A stretch of DNA of 64,000 nucleotides from the NCBI RefSeq assembly GCF_029837695.1, contig NZ_JAOEEA010000009.1, forward strand, positions 209,422 through 273,421, written 5' to 3'. Source of the stretch: Pseudomonas sp. GD04019. GTDB taxonomy: Bacteria; Pseudomonadota; Gammaproteobacteria; Pseudomonadales; Pseudomonadaceae. The notes under the pieces were generated by a model, which saw only the letters and a list, made by a program, of their open reading frames with translations, ran no database searches and had not been told where the DNA came from. Each line of letters opens with the position of its first letter. Position 1 is the stretch's first letter. Both the position numbers and the translations under genes were made by a program. This document shows, one piece after another, positions 53,250 to 62,084 of this stretch.

Positions 53250-54248
53250 ATGCTGCGCCAAGCCCTCGCCCGCTTTCCCCGCCTCGAACTGATCCCCGCC
53301 GCCACGCCGCTGGAACACCTGCCACGCCTGTCCCGGCACCTGGGGCGCGATATCTGGATCAAGCGCGACGACCTCACCCCGCTGGCCCTGGGCGGCAACA
53401 AGGCACGCAAGCTGGAATTCCTCGCCGCCGACGCCCTGGCCCAGGGCGCCGATGTGCTGGTCACGGCCGGCGCCATCCAGTCCAACCATGTGCGCCAGAC
53501 CGCCGCCACCGCCGCCCGGCTCGGCCTGGGCTGCCTGGCCCTGCTGGAAAACCCGATCGACACCGCCGACAGCAACTATCTGAGCAATGGCAACCGCCTG
53601 CTGCTCGACCTGTTCGGCGCCGAAATCGAGCCGGTGGCCAACCTGGACAATGCCGACCAGTTGCTGGCCGACGCCTGCGAGCGTCTGCGCGCCGCCGGCC
53701 GCAAGCCCTACCTGGTGCCCATCGGCGGCTCTAACGCCCTCGGCGCCCTCGGCTACGTGCGCGCCGGCCTGGAGCTGGTCGAACAGATGCGCAGCAGCCA
53801 GGATTTCGCCGCCGTGCTGCTGGCCTCCGGCAGCGCCGGCACCCACAGCGGCCTGGCCCTGGCACTGGAACATGCGCGCCCCGGCACTCGCGTGGTCGGT
53901 GTCACCGTGTCGCGTCCCGACGCCACCCAACGCCCCAAGGTCGAAGGCCTGCTGCAGCGCACTGCCGAACTGCTCGAAGTGAACGTACCGGACACTCTGC
54001 GCATCGAACTCTGGGACCAGTACTTCGCCCCGCGCTACGGCGAGCCGAATGCCGGCACCCTGGAGGCGATCCAACTGCTGGCCCGTCTGGAGGGCGTGCT
54101 GCTCGACCCGGTCTACACCGGAAAGGCCTTCGCCGGCCTGCTCGACGGCATCGCCCAGGGCGTTTTCCCCGGCAAAGAGCCGCTGCTGTTCCTGCATACC
54201 GGCGGCGCACCGGCGCTGTTCGCCTATCATCCTGCTGGAGCCGCTTGA
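53250..54248 (+). CDS. dcyD: D-cysteine desulfhydrase (DcyD/ACC-deaminase family)
   Basis: The 332-residue fold-type II PLP enzyme has the PLP lysine in [13 protein letters not shown] (K51) and the substrate loop [20 protein letters not shown]. The late [12 protein letters not shown] segment binds the cofactor. DcyD converts D-cysteine to pyruvate, sulfide and ammonia. ACC deaminase is the main alternative in this family, but the cystine transporter genes directly downstream repeat the E. coli dcyD-tcyJLN neighbourhood. The ATG at 53250 begins [20 protein letters not shown]. Confidence 0.87.
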   Translation: MLRQALARFPRLELIPAATPLEHLPRLSRHLGRDIWIKRDDLTPLALGGNKARKLEFLAADALAQGADVLVTAGAIQSNHVRQTAATAARLGLGCLALLENPIDTADSNYLSNGNRLLLDLFGAEIEPVANLDNADQLLADACERLRAAGRKPYLVPIGGSNALGALGYVRAGLELVEQMRSSQDFAAVLLASGSAGTHSGLALALEHARPGTRVVGVTVSRPDATQRPKVEGLLQRTAELLEVNVPDTLRIELWDQYFAPRYGEPNAGTLEAIQLLARLEGVLLDPVYTGKAFAGLLDGIAQGVFPGKEPLLFLHTGGAPALFAYHPAGAA

Positions 54249-54357
54249 AACCTGTAAATTAACTCAGGAATAAGCAGATAATTTTTAATTATTTTATCGA
54301 ATAAAAATTTGACCCTAGAGTTGCCCGACTTTCCGCCCACTGCATAAGAGGCATTCC
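54249..54357 (+). promoter_or_regulatory. AT-rich leader before the cystine transporter genes
   Basis: The stretch 54278-54308 is almost entirely A and T (ATAATTTTTAATTATTTTAT and beyond), in sharp contrast with its surroundings. It probably holds the promoter for the ABC operon, of the sort bound by an activator such as CysB; no consensus can be claimed. Confidence 0.5.
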
Positions 54358-55155
54358 ATGAAATTCACTACTCTGCGTCGTCACTTCCTGCTCGGCAGCC
54401 TGAGTCTGCTGCTCGGCGCCAGCCTGGCCACCCCGAGCTTCGCCGCCGACCTGCTGAACGAGGTCAAGGCCAACGGCGCACTCAAGGTCGGCCTGGAAGG
54501 CACCTATCCACCGTTCAACTACCAGGACGAGAACGGCAAGCTCACCGGCTTCGAGGTCGAACTCGCCGAGGCCCTGGCCAAGGAACTGGGCGTCAGCGCC
54601 GAGTTCCAGCCGACCAAGTGGGACGGCATCCTCGCTGCGCTGGAGTCCAAGCGCCTGGACGTGGTGATCAACCAGGTGACCATCTCCGACGAGCGCAAGA
54701 AGAAGTACGACTTCTCCGCCCCCTACACCGTTTCCGGCATCCAGGCGCTGACCCGCAAGGCCAATGGCGACAGCATCAAGAGCGCCGCCGACCTGGCCGG
54801 CAAGAAGGTCGGCGTGGGCCTCGGCACCAACTACGAGCAGTGGCTGAAAGAGAATGTGCCGCAGGCCGACATCCGCACCTACGACGATGACCCGACCAAG
54901 TTCCAGGACCTCAACGTCGGCCGCATCGACGTGATCCTGGTCGACCGCCTGGCCGCCTTCGAGATGGTCGAGAAGACCGGTGGCCGCCTGGCCGTGGCCG
55001 GTGACGCCTTCTCCCGCCAGGAAGCCGGCATCGCCCTGCGCAAGGGCAACCCGCAGCTGCTGGCCGCCATCGACAAGGCGCTGGCCAAGCTCAAGGCTGA
55101 TGGCACCCTGAAACAGCTCTCCGAGAAATGGTTCAAGGCTGACGTCACCCAATGA
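54358..55155 (+). CDS. tcyJ: Cystine-type ABC transporter, periplasmic binding protein
   Basis: The 265-residue precursor has a signal peptide ending near PSFA. The polar amino acid-binding family body includes LKVGLEGTYPPFNYQDENGK, GFEVELAEALAKELG and WDGILAALESKRLDVVINQV. The closest known type is TcyJ (FliY), which binds L-cystine. The permease starts inside its stop (ATGA), and dcyD lies upstream, supporting a sulfur amino acid substrate. Confidence 0.87.
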   Translation: MKFTTLRRHFLLGSLSLLLGASLATPSFAADLLNEVKANGALKVGLEGTYPPFNYQDENGKLTGFEVELAEALAKELGVSAEFQPTKWDGILAALESKRLDVVINQVTISDERKKKYDFSAPYTVSGIQALTRKANGDSIKSAADLAGKKVGVGLGTNYEQWLKENVPQADIRTYDDDPTKFQDLNVGRIDVILVDRLAAFEMVEKTGGRLAVAGDAFSRQEAGIALRKGNPQLLAAIDKALAKLKADGTLKQLSEKWFKADVTQ

Positions 55156-55819
55156 TCGAAACCAGCCTGCAGCTTGCGCTGGACTCCCTGCCCTTCCTGC
55201 TGAAGGGCACCCTGTGGACGGTGGTACTGAGCCTGGGTGGCATGTTCTTCGGCCTGCTGCTCGGCTTTGCCCTGGCCCTGCTGCGGTTGTACGGCTACTG
55301 GCCACTGCAGTGGCTGTCGCGGATCTACGTCTCGTTCTTCCGCGGCACGCCGCTGCTGGTCCAGCTGTTCATGATCTATTACGGCCTGCCCCAGCTGGGC
55401 ATCCAGCTGGAGCCGCTGACTGCCGCGCTGATCGGCTTCTCGCTGAATATGGGCGCGTACACCTCCGAGATTTTGCGCGCCGCCATCGCCTCCATCGACC
55501 GCGGTCAGTGGGAAGCGGCGGCGAGCATCGGCATGGGCCGGGCGCAGACCCTGTACCGCGCCATCCTGCCCCAGGCCGCGCGCACCGCGTTGCCGCCGCT
55601 GGGCAACAGCTTCATCTCGCTGGTCAAGGACACCGCCCTGGCCGCCACCATCCAGGTGCCGGAGCTGTTCCGCCAGGCGCAGCTGATCACCGCGCGTACC
55701 TTCGAGATCTTCACCATGTACCTGGCCGCCGCGCTGATCTACTGGATACTGGCCAGCATCCTGGCGCACTTCCAGGCGCGCCTTGAAGAGCGGGTCAACC
55801 GCCACGAGCAGGACTCCTG

Positions 55820-55820
<1 letters not shown>
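55152..55820 (+). CDS. tcyL: Cystine-type ABC transporter, permease
   Basis: The 222-residue permease has about five membrane helices and the conserved EAA loop ([20 protein letters not shown]) that contacts the ATPase. This is the size and layout of TcyL (YecS) in the HisMQ group. It overlaps the binding-protein gene by four bases and the ATPase gene by one base. Confidence 0.9.
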
Positions 55821-56569
<749 letters not shown>

Positions 56570-56682
56570 GCCGCTGCGCCTAAAGCACCTGTCTACGATC
56601 TTCTGCGCGTCGGGCAATGGCCGCATAAGGCGCGGGGCTTCGCTGCGCTCTACCAGCCCCGAGTCTGCCGGGCTCGACGCCC

Positions 56683-56787
56683 ACTCTCCCGCCGGGAGAG
56701 GGCCGGGGGTGATGGGCTCATCGGCCACTCAGAGCCGCCTGAATCACCCTCACCCGCCCTACGGGCACCTCTCCCGGAGGGAGAGGG
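56683..56787. repeat. Dispersed inverted-repeat element, copy 3 (tcyN-kup gap)
   Basis: CTCTCCCGCCGGGAGAGGGCC followed by a GGGGGTGATGGG stretch opens the element. TCACCCTCACCC and CTCTCCCGGAGGGAGAGGG close it in inverse order. It is built like copy 1. It lies between two convergent genes and may assist termination of both. Confidence 0.75.
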
Positions 56788-56823
56788 ATTGACACGCCTG
56801 GCGCCCTCGGGCGACGTCTCGCT

Positions 56824-58722
56824 TCAGATCTCCACCTGGGTACCCAGCTCGATCACCCGGTTCAGCGGCAACTTGAAGAAGCGCAGGTTGCTGTTGGCGT
56901 TGCGCAGCAGGAAGGCGAACAGCGCCTCGCGCCAGCGCGCCATGCCGAAGCGCTTGCTGGCCACCACCGTCTCGCGGCTGAGGAACCAGGTGGTGCTCAT
57001 CGGGCTGAAGTCCAATTCGTTGAGGTGGCACAGGCGCAGCGCCTCCGGCACGTCCGGCTCCTCCATGAAGCCGAAGTGCAGGATCACCCGGAAGAAGCCG
57101 TCGCCATAGGCCTCCACCTCGAAGCGCCGCTCCGGCAGCACCCGTGGCAGGTCTTCGCTGACCACCGTGAGCAGCACGATCTGCTCGTGCAGCACCTGGT
57201 TGTGCAGCAGGTTGTGCAGCAGCGCGTGGGGCACGGCATCCGAGCGCGCGGTGAGGAATACCGCCGTGCCGCGCACCCGCAGCGGCGGCTGGCTGCGAAT
57301 GCTGGAGATGAAGATCGGCAGCGGTAAGGCGTTGTCGTCCAGGCGCTCCACCAGCAGGTGGCGGCCGCGCTTCCAGGTGGTCATCAGGGTGAACACCGCC
57401 AGCCCGGCGATCACCGGGAACGCGCCGCCCTGGAAGATCTTCGGCACATTGGCGGCGAAGAACAGCGCATCCACCAGGAAGAACACCAGCAGCAGCGGAA
57501 TGGCCAGCCAGCGCGGCGCCTTCCACAGCAACAGCACCACGGCCGCGGCCAACAGCGTGGTGATCAGCATGGTGCCGGTCACCGCCACGCCATAGGCGGC
57601 CGCCAGGGCATCGGACGACTCGAAGCCCAGCACCAGCAGTACCACGGCGACCATCAGCGCCCAGTTCACCGCGGCGATGTAGATCTGCCCCTGCTCCGCA
57701 TCCGAGGTGTGCTGGATGTGCATGCGCGGAATGTAGCCGAGCTGGATGGCCTGGCGGGTCAGCGAGAAGGCTCCGGAGATCACCGCCTGGGAGGCGACTA
57801 TGGTGGCGAAGGTGGCCAGCCCCACCAGCGGCAGCAAGGCCCAGCCCGGCGCCAATAGATAGAAGGGATTGCGCGCCGCCTCAGGGTTGTCCAGCAGGAT
57901 CGCGCCCTGACCGAAGTAGTTCAGCACCAGCCCCGGCAGCACCAGCAGGAACCAGGCGCGAGCAATCGGCTGGCGACCGAAATGGCCCATGTCCGCGTAC
58001 AGCGCCTCGGCTCCGGTCAGCGCCAGCACCACCGCACCGAGAATCGCCACGCCGATGCCCGGATGGGCGATGAAGAAATGGATGCACCAGTAGGGGTTGA
58101 GCGCCTGCAGCACCTGCGGCTGATGAACGATACCGTACACGCCCAGGGCGCCCAGGGTGACGAACCACAGCAGCATCACCGGCCCGAACAGGATGCCGAT
58201 GCGCGCCGTGCCGTGCTTCTGGATCAGGAAAAGCCCCACCAGCAGGATCAGCGCCAGCGGCACCACCCAGTGCTCCAGCCCGGCGAAGGCGATCTCCAGG
58301 CCCTCCACCGCCGACAGAACGGAGATGGCCGGGGTGATCATGCTGTCGCCATAGAACAGCCCGGCGCCGAACAGGCCGAGCAGCACCAGCACCACCCGCA
58401 ACCGCGGATAGGGCGCGGCCGCACGCCGGGCCAGCGCGGTCAGCGCCATTACCCCGCCCTCGCCCTGGTTATCGGCGCGCAGCACGAACAGCACGTACTT
58501 GATCGACACCACCCAGATCAGCGACCAGAAGATCAGCGACAGCACGCCGAGCACGCCCTCGTGGTTGACCTGCACGCCGTATCCGCCGTTGAACACCTCC
58601 TTGAGGGTGTACAACGGGCTGGTACCGATATCGCCGTAAACCACGCCCACCGCGCCAATCAGCAGGCCGATGGCGGACGAGGCATGAGGGGACTTGGTGT
58701 GCTCGGCGACGACTTCGCTCAT
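56824..58722 (-). CDS. kup: Potassium uptake protein Kup
   Basis: The 632-residue proton-coupled low-affinity potassium transporter has about twelve membrane helices in its first 430 residues, with the Kup start [20 protein letters not shown] and the [15 protein letters not shown] region. A cytoplasmic C-terminal domain follows. It lies upstream of and divergent from rimO, as in P. aeruginosa (PA0917/PA0916). A 207-base gap separates it from the rimO start. Confidence 0.95.
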   Translation of the reverse strand: MSEVVAEHTKSPHASSAIGLLIGAVGVVYGDIGTSPLYTLKEVFNGGYGVQVNHEGVLGVLSLIFWSLIWVVSIKYVLFVLRADNQGEGGVMALTALARRAAAPYPRLRVVLVLLGLFGAGLFYGDSMITPAISVLSAVEGLEIAFAGLEHWVVPLALILLVGLFLIQKHGTARIGILFGPVMLLWFVTLGALGVYGIVHQPQVLQALNPYWCIHFFIAHPGIGVAILGAVVLALTGAEALYADMGHFGRQPIARAWFLLVLPGLVLNYFGQGAILLDNPEAARNPFYLLAPGWALLPLVGLATFATIVASQAVISGAFSLTRQAIQLGYIPRMHIQHTSDAEQGQIYIAAVNWALMVAVVLLVLGFESSDALAAAYGVAVTGTMLITTLLAAAVVLLLWKAPRWLAIPLLLVFFLVDALFFAANVPKIFQGGAFPVIAGLAVFTLMTTWKRGRHLLVERLDDNALPLPIFISSIRSQPPLRVRGTAVFLTARSDAVPHALLHNLLHNQVLHEQIVLLTVVSEDLPRVLPERRFEVEAYGDGFFRVILHFGFMEEPDVPEALRLCHLNELDFSPMSTTWFLSRETVVASKRFGMARWREALFAFLLRNANSNLRFFKLPLNRVIELGTQVEI

Positions 58723-58929
58723 GGGCGGTTTCCATCCGGACGAGTGGGCGTACGGCCTGTAAACGAGCCACTCGGCCCGTTCCAGGGCCGTCGCGGCTCG
58801 CTATGGGCGGCCAGGCTGAGCATAGATCAGTTGTCCGGCCAGGCTGTTCAAGCACGCAAGCTGCCGCTAGAATTGCGCACTTTTTGATCAGAGGCGCCCT
58901 CCCGAGCGCCCGTTTGAGGTTAGCCCCCG

Positions 58930-58980
58930 ATGTCCACCGCCACACCGAAAGTCGGATTCGTCTCCCTGGGTTGCCCATAG
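58930..58980 (+). pseudogene. rimO: rimO 5' fragment, cut by prophage integration
   Basis: The 16 codons encode MSTATPKVGFVSLGCP, the N-terminus of the radical-SAM methylthiotransferase RimO that modifies Asp88 of ribosomal protein S12. The family continues with Lys after GCP; here a TAG stop and unrelated sequence follow. A ribosome site (GAGG) lies upstream and the kup-rimO order is that of P. aeruginosa, so the fragment is the true chromosomal 5' end. The rest of rimO should lie at the far prophage end. Whether it keeps a start there is not visible. Confidence 0.9.
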
Positions 58981-58985
58981 AGCAC
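58965..58985. other. Prophage attachment junction inside rimO
   Basis: Chromosomal rimO sequence stops matching family coding sequence at about 58977, after CTGGGTTGCCC. The core of the att site should lie in or just before this point (possibly CTCCCTGGGTTGCCC). The far junction is outside the window, so its exact extent is unknown. Confidence 0.6.
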
Positions 58986-59014
58986 ATTATCTAAACCGAT
59001 TATTCCAGACACAA

Positions 59015-59060
59015 AAAAGGCCCGGAGCCCCTGAAATAAGGGGCTCCGGGCCTTTTCGTT
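59015..59060. terminator. Strong bidirectional terminator at the prophage edge
   Basis: A perfect 17-bp stem (59015-59031 with 59040-59056) and an 8-base loop are flanked by A-runs and T-runs on both sides. It isolates rimO-side transcription from the prophage gene at 59067, on either strand. Confidence 0.93.
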
Positions 59061-59066
59061 TCTAGG

Positions 59067-59378
59067 TTACTCGCCGAGGCGATCAAGCAGCCGTCGAGAG
59101 AACTTCACCAGGCTATCGAGCGCCTGGCGCTGATCGGCGCCTAGTCCAATGCCCTCAAGCTCCCTGGCCAGGGCCAGGGTGAGGCTGGCTTGCATCGACA
59201 CGGCATCCACCAACTCAGCCGTGGCGGCATTGCGGTCAGCCTGCAGTGCCGCTTCCAGCTTCGCCAGGATCTCGGCATGCAAAGACCGGCCCGCCACCAC
59301 GGAGGCCCGCTCGAGTGCAGCCCGCAGCTCCGGCGGCATCCTGAGGGGGTAAGGGGAGATGGCGTGGCGGTCAGACAT
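59067..59378 (-). CDS. Ribbon-helix-helix (Arc/Mnt-type) regulator, long form
   Basis: The 103-residue protein has an N-terminal ribbon-helix-helix domain (SPYPLRMPPELRAALERASV, then VVAGRSLHAEILAKLEAAL) of the Arc/Mnt phage repressor type. A helical C-terminal region of about 50 residues may mediate tetramerisation, as the C-terminus does in Mnt. GGAAG precedes the ATG at 59376-59378. It diverges from a second Arc-type gene, sharing a 152-base control region. By analogy with P22 mnt it may repress the rightward gene set; this is inference. Confidence 0.82.
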   Translation of the reverse strand: MSDRHAISPYPLRMPPELRAALERASVVAGRSLHAEILAKLEAALQADRNAATAELVDAVSMQASLTLALARELEGIGLGADQRQALDSLVKFSRRLLDRLGE

Positions 59379-59530
59379 GTGCGCTTCCACAGTTGGATTG
59401 TGCAATCCACGAATCGTGTAGGCGCTCAGTATGTAGGGTGGAGTCCTTTGGACTCAATGAGTCCACTTGACATCATAAAAACCGTGGAATCATATTGAGT
59501 CCACAGAAGACCGCCACCGAGGGGGACGCT
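59379..59530. promoter_or_regulatory. Divergent control region with repeated GAGTCC half-sites
   Basis: A perfect palindrome GGACTCA-A-TGAGTCC (59450-59464) abuts a -35 element TTGACA (59467-59472). A further GGAGTCC lies at 59440-59446, and TGAGTCC recurs at 59496-59502 just after a CATATT -10 (59491-59496). The half-sites bracket the plus-strand promoter, as expected for operators of the flanking Arc-type proteins. Confidence 0.7.
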
Positions 59531-59692
59531 ATGCAAAAGCGGATCACACCGTACCCATTGCGACTGAGCGAGACCACGCGGCAAGCGGCCGAGCAGGAGG
59601 CAGAGAAGAATCGCCGCAGCCTCAATGCTGAATTGACCTTGCTCATTGAGGAGGCGCTGGAGAGCCGGAGAAAGAGGCGGCCGCGCGCCTAA
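59531..59692 (+). CDS. Arc-type ribbon-helix-helix regulator, short form
   Basis: The 53-residue protein (the same length as P22 Arc) has the beta strand ITPYPLRLSE, helix A and helix B (KNRRSLNAELTLLIEEALES) of an Arc-family DNA-binding domain, with a basic tail RRKRRPRA. GAGGGGG precedes the ATG. A longer start at 59495 is possible but lies in the promoter. It is first in a rightward unit with the gene at 59756. Confidence 0.85.
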   Translation: MQKRITPYPLRLSETTRQAAEQEAEKNRRSLNAELTLLIEEALESRRKRRPRA

Positions 59693-59755
59693 CCGCAAGG
59701 CCCTGCGCGGGCGATGTAATGGGCTTTGGCAGTCGTGTATCTCGGAAGTAAGCAC

Positions 59756-60034
59756 ATGGACCAAAGCACGGACCAACGCAACACCACCCTACTCGTCGAC
59801 AGCCCTGAATCGGCGCTGATCCTAAACCCCGCCACCGACCCGCAGAGCATCGACGACATCATGCTCTGCGCGCTACAGCGCAACGCCGCAGTGGTCGACG
59901 TCCTCGCCCAGGATATCCTTGACCGCGATCAGTTCGCCCTGCCCATCCCCACCATCAGGAACCTGCTGTGGCTCCTGCAGGGGCAGTTCGATCAGATGAA
60001 GATGATCATGCGGGACTACCGCAAGCACAGGTAA
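59756..60034 (+). CDS. Small phage protein of unknown function
   Basis: The 92-residue soluble, acidic protein includes SIDDIMLCALQRNAAVVDVL and ends in a helix (QFDQMKMIMRDYRKHR). I do not recognise it with confidence. It is preceded by CGGAAG and follows the short Arc-type gene by 63 bases, so it is likely under the same operator. In P22 the antirepressor gene ant takes this place, but this protein is far shorter than Ant and has no visible similarity. Confidence 0.72.
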   Translation: MDQSTDQRNTTLLVDSPESALILNPATDPQSIDDIMLCALQRNAAVVDVLAQDILDRDQFALPIPTIRNLLWLLQGQFDQMKMIMRDYRKHR

Positions 60035-60058
60035 AGCCTGAGGCCGCTGAGCGGGAGG

Positions 60059-60232
60059 CTATTCAGCCCCCCATTCCTTGGCGGCCCTCTCGAAGCCCAC
60101 CCATTTCCCATCCCGATCAAGCCCCCGGCCAGCCATCAGCTGGGCAGCCACCGCCTGCGCGTCGACCTCACCCCTGGCCATGGCCTTGAGCAGTTCAGTC
60201 GGGAGAGGTTGCAGGTGCTCGAGCAGATTCAT
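60059..60232 (-). CDS. Small phage protein (57 residues)
   Basis: A short open frame reads MNLLEHLQPLPTELLKAMAR at its start and ends FERAAKEWGAE. AAGGAG lies 11 bases before the ATG at 60230-60232. It is amphipathic and helical, without a signal. It is the last gene of the late minus-strand series, 66 bases after the methylase gene. Function unknown; the strong ribosome site and good composition support it as real. Confidence 0.68.
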   Translation of the reverse strand: MNLLEHLQPLPTELLKAMARGEVDAQAVAAQLMAGRGLDRDGKWVGFERAAKEWGAE

Positions 60233-60298
60233 CAGGGTGGCTCCTTGGCCGTTTCGGTGGAGCCAGTAACGCTCTGGTGCCGCCCCATAGCAAGCACT

Positions 60299-61102
60299 TC
60301 AGAGACCATCGAACAAGCCGCCGAGAGCGGCCGGCGTCCAGTTCATGATCACCAACTCGCCGGTCAGGTCGGCCGTGCCTTGCCGCTGGTTAGTGTTGCT
60401 GTAGCGGATATCGATCCGCTCCATGTGGAAGCCGGCGAACGCTTCGCGGATATCGGGGTGGTCGTTGATGCTGACCATCACCTTGCCCTTGCAGCGCCGC
60501 ATGAAGTCAGCCATCGCCAAGTACTGCTCGAAGGGGAAGTCCACGCCATAGCCCTCGGTCTGCCAGTACGGCGGGTCCATGTAGAGGAAGGTGTGGGCGC
60601 GGTCGTAGCGTTCGGCGCATTCCAACCAGGGCAGGTTCTCGACGTACACACCAGCCAGACGCTGCCACGCCGCGGAGAGGTTCTCCTCGATGCGCATGAT
60701 GTTCGGCGCCGGTCCGGTGGTGGCCGTGCCGAAGTTCTGCCCGGTCACCTTGCCGCCAAAGGCATGGTGCTGCAGGTAGAAGAACCGCGCGGCGCGCTGG
60801 ATATCGGTGAGGGTTTCCGGCCGGGTGATCTTCTGCCACTCAAACAGCTGCCGGCTGGACAGCGCCCACTTGAACTGGCGCACGAACTCCTCGACGTGGT
60901 TCTGGATCACCCGATAAAGCGACACCAGGTCGCCGTTGATATCGTTCAACACCTCGACGGGGGCCGGCTGCGGCCGGAGGAAGAAGAGCGCAGCGCCGCC
61001 GGCAAACACTTCGACGTAGCACTCATGGGGCGGAAATAGCGGGATAAGACGGTCGGCCAGGCGGCGCTTGCCGCCCATCCAGGGGATAACAGGCTGGGTC
61101 AT
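60299..61102 (-). CDS. D12-class DNA adenine N6-methyltransferase (Dam-like)
   Basis: The 267-residue enzyme has the D12-class N-terminus PVIPWMGGKRRLADRLIPLF, the SAM motif EVFAGGAALFF and the catalytic motif DPPY (in HTFLYMDPPYWQTEG). It should methylate adenine N6, with target sequence unknown. No restriction partner is visible, so it is an orphan phage methylase. The start MTQPVIPW at 61102 is preferred to a longer frame. The 146-base gap up to the spanin gene holds no other gene. Confidence 0.9.
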   Translation of the reverse strand: MTQPVIPWMGGKRRLADRLIPLFPPHECYVEVFAGGAALFFLRPQPAPVEVLNDINGDLVSLYRVIQNHVEEFVRQFKWALSSRQLFEWQKITRPETLTDIQRAARFFYLQHHAFGGKVTGQNFGTATTGPAPNIMRIEENLSAAWQRLAGVYVENLPWLECAERYDRAHTFLYMDPPYWQTEGYGVDFPFEQYLAMADFMRRCKGKVMVSINDHPDIREAFAGFHMERIDIRYSNTNQRQGTADLTGELVIMNWTPAALGGLFDGL

Positions 61103-61248
61103 GTGCAAACCTTTTACTGTATGGATAAACAGTGCTAGGCTCACCCTCGCTTCGTGCACGAGGCGGGAGCCTTGGCTGGGCTTGCAGGTACGGTCTGCGG
61201 GTTCGGCAACCTGCCCGGGTGTTCGCGCACCCAGGCAGGTTGCTCTCT

Positions 61249-61773
61249 TCATTGCGTAAGCGAATCGTAAGAGGCCTCGCAGGCCTGCCCCCTCACTCGG
61301 TTGTCGTCGGCGGCGGCAGCATAGAGTCCAGCAGCCGCTCCAACCCGGCCGAGCACGTGGGCACGCACTCTGGCTTCGGCTTCTGCTGCCTCGCCGAGCT
61401 GGGCAGTGATGGAATCACCGCAGGCTCGGCTACGCCGCTCGGACTCTGCGTAACGCAGCTCGAGGCGCTGCAGAGCATCACCAGCGCTAGCAGCATCAGC
61501 CTGCGCCACTTCCAGTTGTTCAGCTGCATTCCGCTCTACCTCTTCGTTGCGCGCCTGCCGGCGCTTGGTTTCCTCCAGGGCCACCAGCGCTGCACGCCGA
61601 TCACGTTCGGCCACCTCCGTCCGGTAGCTGCTGTGCGCTGCCTTCTCGTCGGAAAGATCAGCATGAGCCGCGGCTAAGCGGATCTGCTGCGCGCCACCTA
61701 CCAGGCCCGCCAGCAGCAACCCTACAAGCCCGGCCCACACCCAAGCAGGAACTAGCTCCACCAGCGCTCGCAT
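61249..61773 (-). CDS. i-spanin, Rz-like (DUF2514)
   Basis: The 174-residue inner-membrane spanin has an N-terminal anchor helix (about residues 10-30, VWAGLVGLLLAGLVGG) and a long charged coiled coil (about 35-115) crossing the periplasm. The late Cys-containing region is typical of DUF2514. It works with the embedded o-spanin to fuse inner and outer membranes at lysis. GGGAGGA precedes the ATG at 61771-61773, which overlaps the end of the DUF6527 gene. Confidence 0.83.
   Translation of the reverse strand: MRALVELVPAWVWAGLVGLLLAGLVGGAQQIRLAAAHADLSDEKAAHSSYRTEVAERDRRAALVALEETKRRQARNEEVERNAAEQLEVAQADAASAGDALQRLELRYAESERRSRACGDSITAQLGEAAEAEARVRAHVLGRVGAAAGLYAAAADDNRVRGQACEASYDSLTQ
61293..61529 (-). 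CDS. o-spanin, Rz1-like lipoprotein, embedded in Rz gene
   Basis: A 78-residue frame lies wholly inside the i-spanin gene in another reading frame. It has a lipoprotein-type signal (WKWRRLMLLALVMLCSASSC) with a probable lipidated C25, then a Pro-rich body (PAVIPSLP, MLPPPTTTE). Nested Rz1 genes of this form are the rule for lambda-type lysis cassettes. The lipobox is weak at -3 (Ala), and the ribosome site is only GAGCGGA. Confidence 0.72.
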   Translation of the reverse strand: MQLNNWKWRRLMLLALVMLCSASSCVTQSPSGVAEPAVIPSLPSSARQQKPKPECVPTCSAGLERLLDSMLPPPTTTE

Positions 61774-62084
61774 GCTTCCTCCCAATTCGGCAGATCAATC
61801 GTCTGGCCAGCCAGGTGGTGGGTGCAGTCGCCCAGGTACTGGATACGCCCATCGGTGATGAACGAATGGCACACCCGCTCGCCATCGCTCCAGTTGTAAC
61901 GGCACAGTACAGACGGCGTGAACGTAGGCGCCGCAGCGTTGCCGTTGTAGCCCCAGCGCGGGCCATTGCCCTCCCCGGTCTGGACGGTGTGTGGCATATC
62001 GCAGCCCAGGCAGAAGAACGAAAAGGCGCCAGGCGCAGACTCAGCCAAACAATGGGAAACCGCCTTGAACTCATAGCCGCTCAT
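61752..62084 (-). CDS. DUF6527 family phage protein
   Basis: The 110-residue protein has the DUF6527 pattern: FCLGCDMPHTV, WGYNGNAAAPTFTPSVL, then CHSFITDGRIQYLGDCTHHL and IDLPNW. Paired Cys and His (C26/C29, later Cys/His) suggest zinc binding. The function is unknown. It overlaps the endolysin stop by four bases (ATGA) and the spanin start by 22 bases, so it is embedded in the lysis cassette. Confidence 0.82.
   Translation of the reverse strand: MSGYEFKAVSHCLAESAPGAFSFFCLGCDMPHTVQTGEGNGPRWGYNGNAAAPTFTPSVLCRYNWSDGERVCHSFITDGRIQYLGDCTHHLAGQTIDLPNWEEACERWWS

Noticed and set aside
59756..60034. Calling the 92-residue protein an antirepressor
   Set aside because: Only its position suggests this; it is much smaller than P22 Ant and has no visible similarity.
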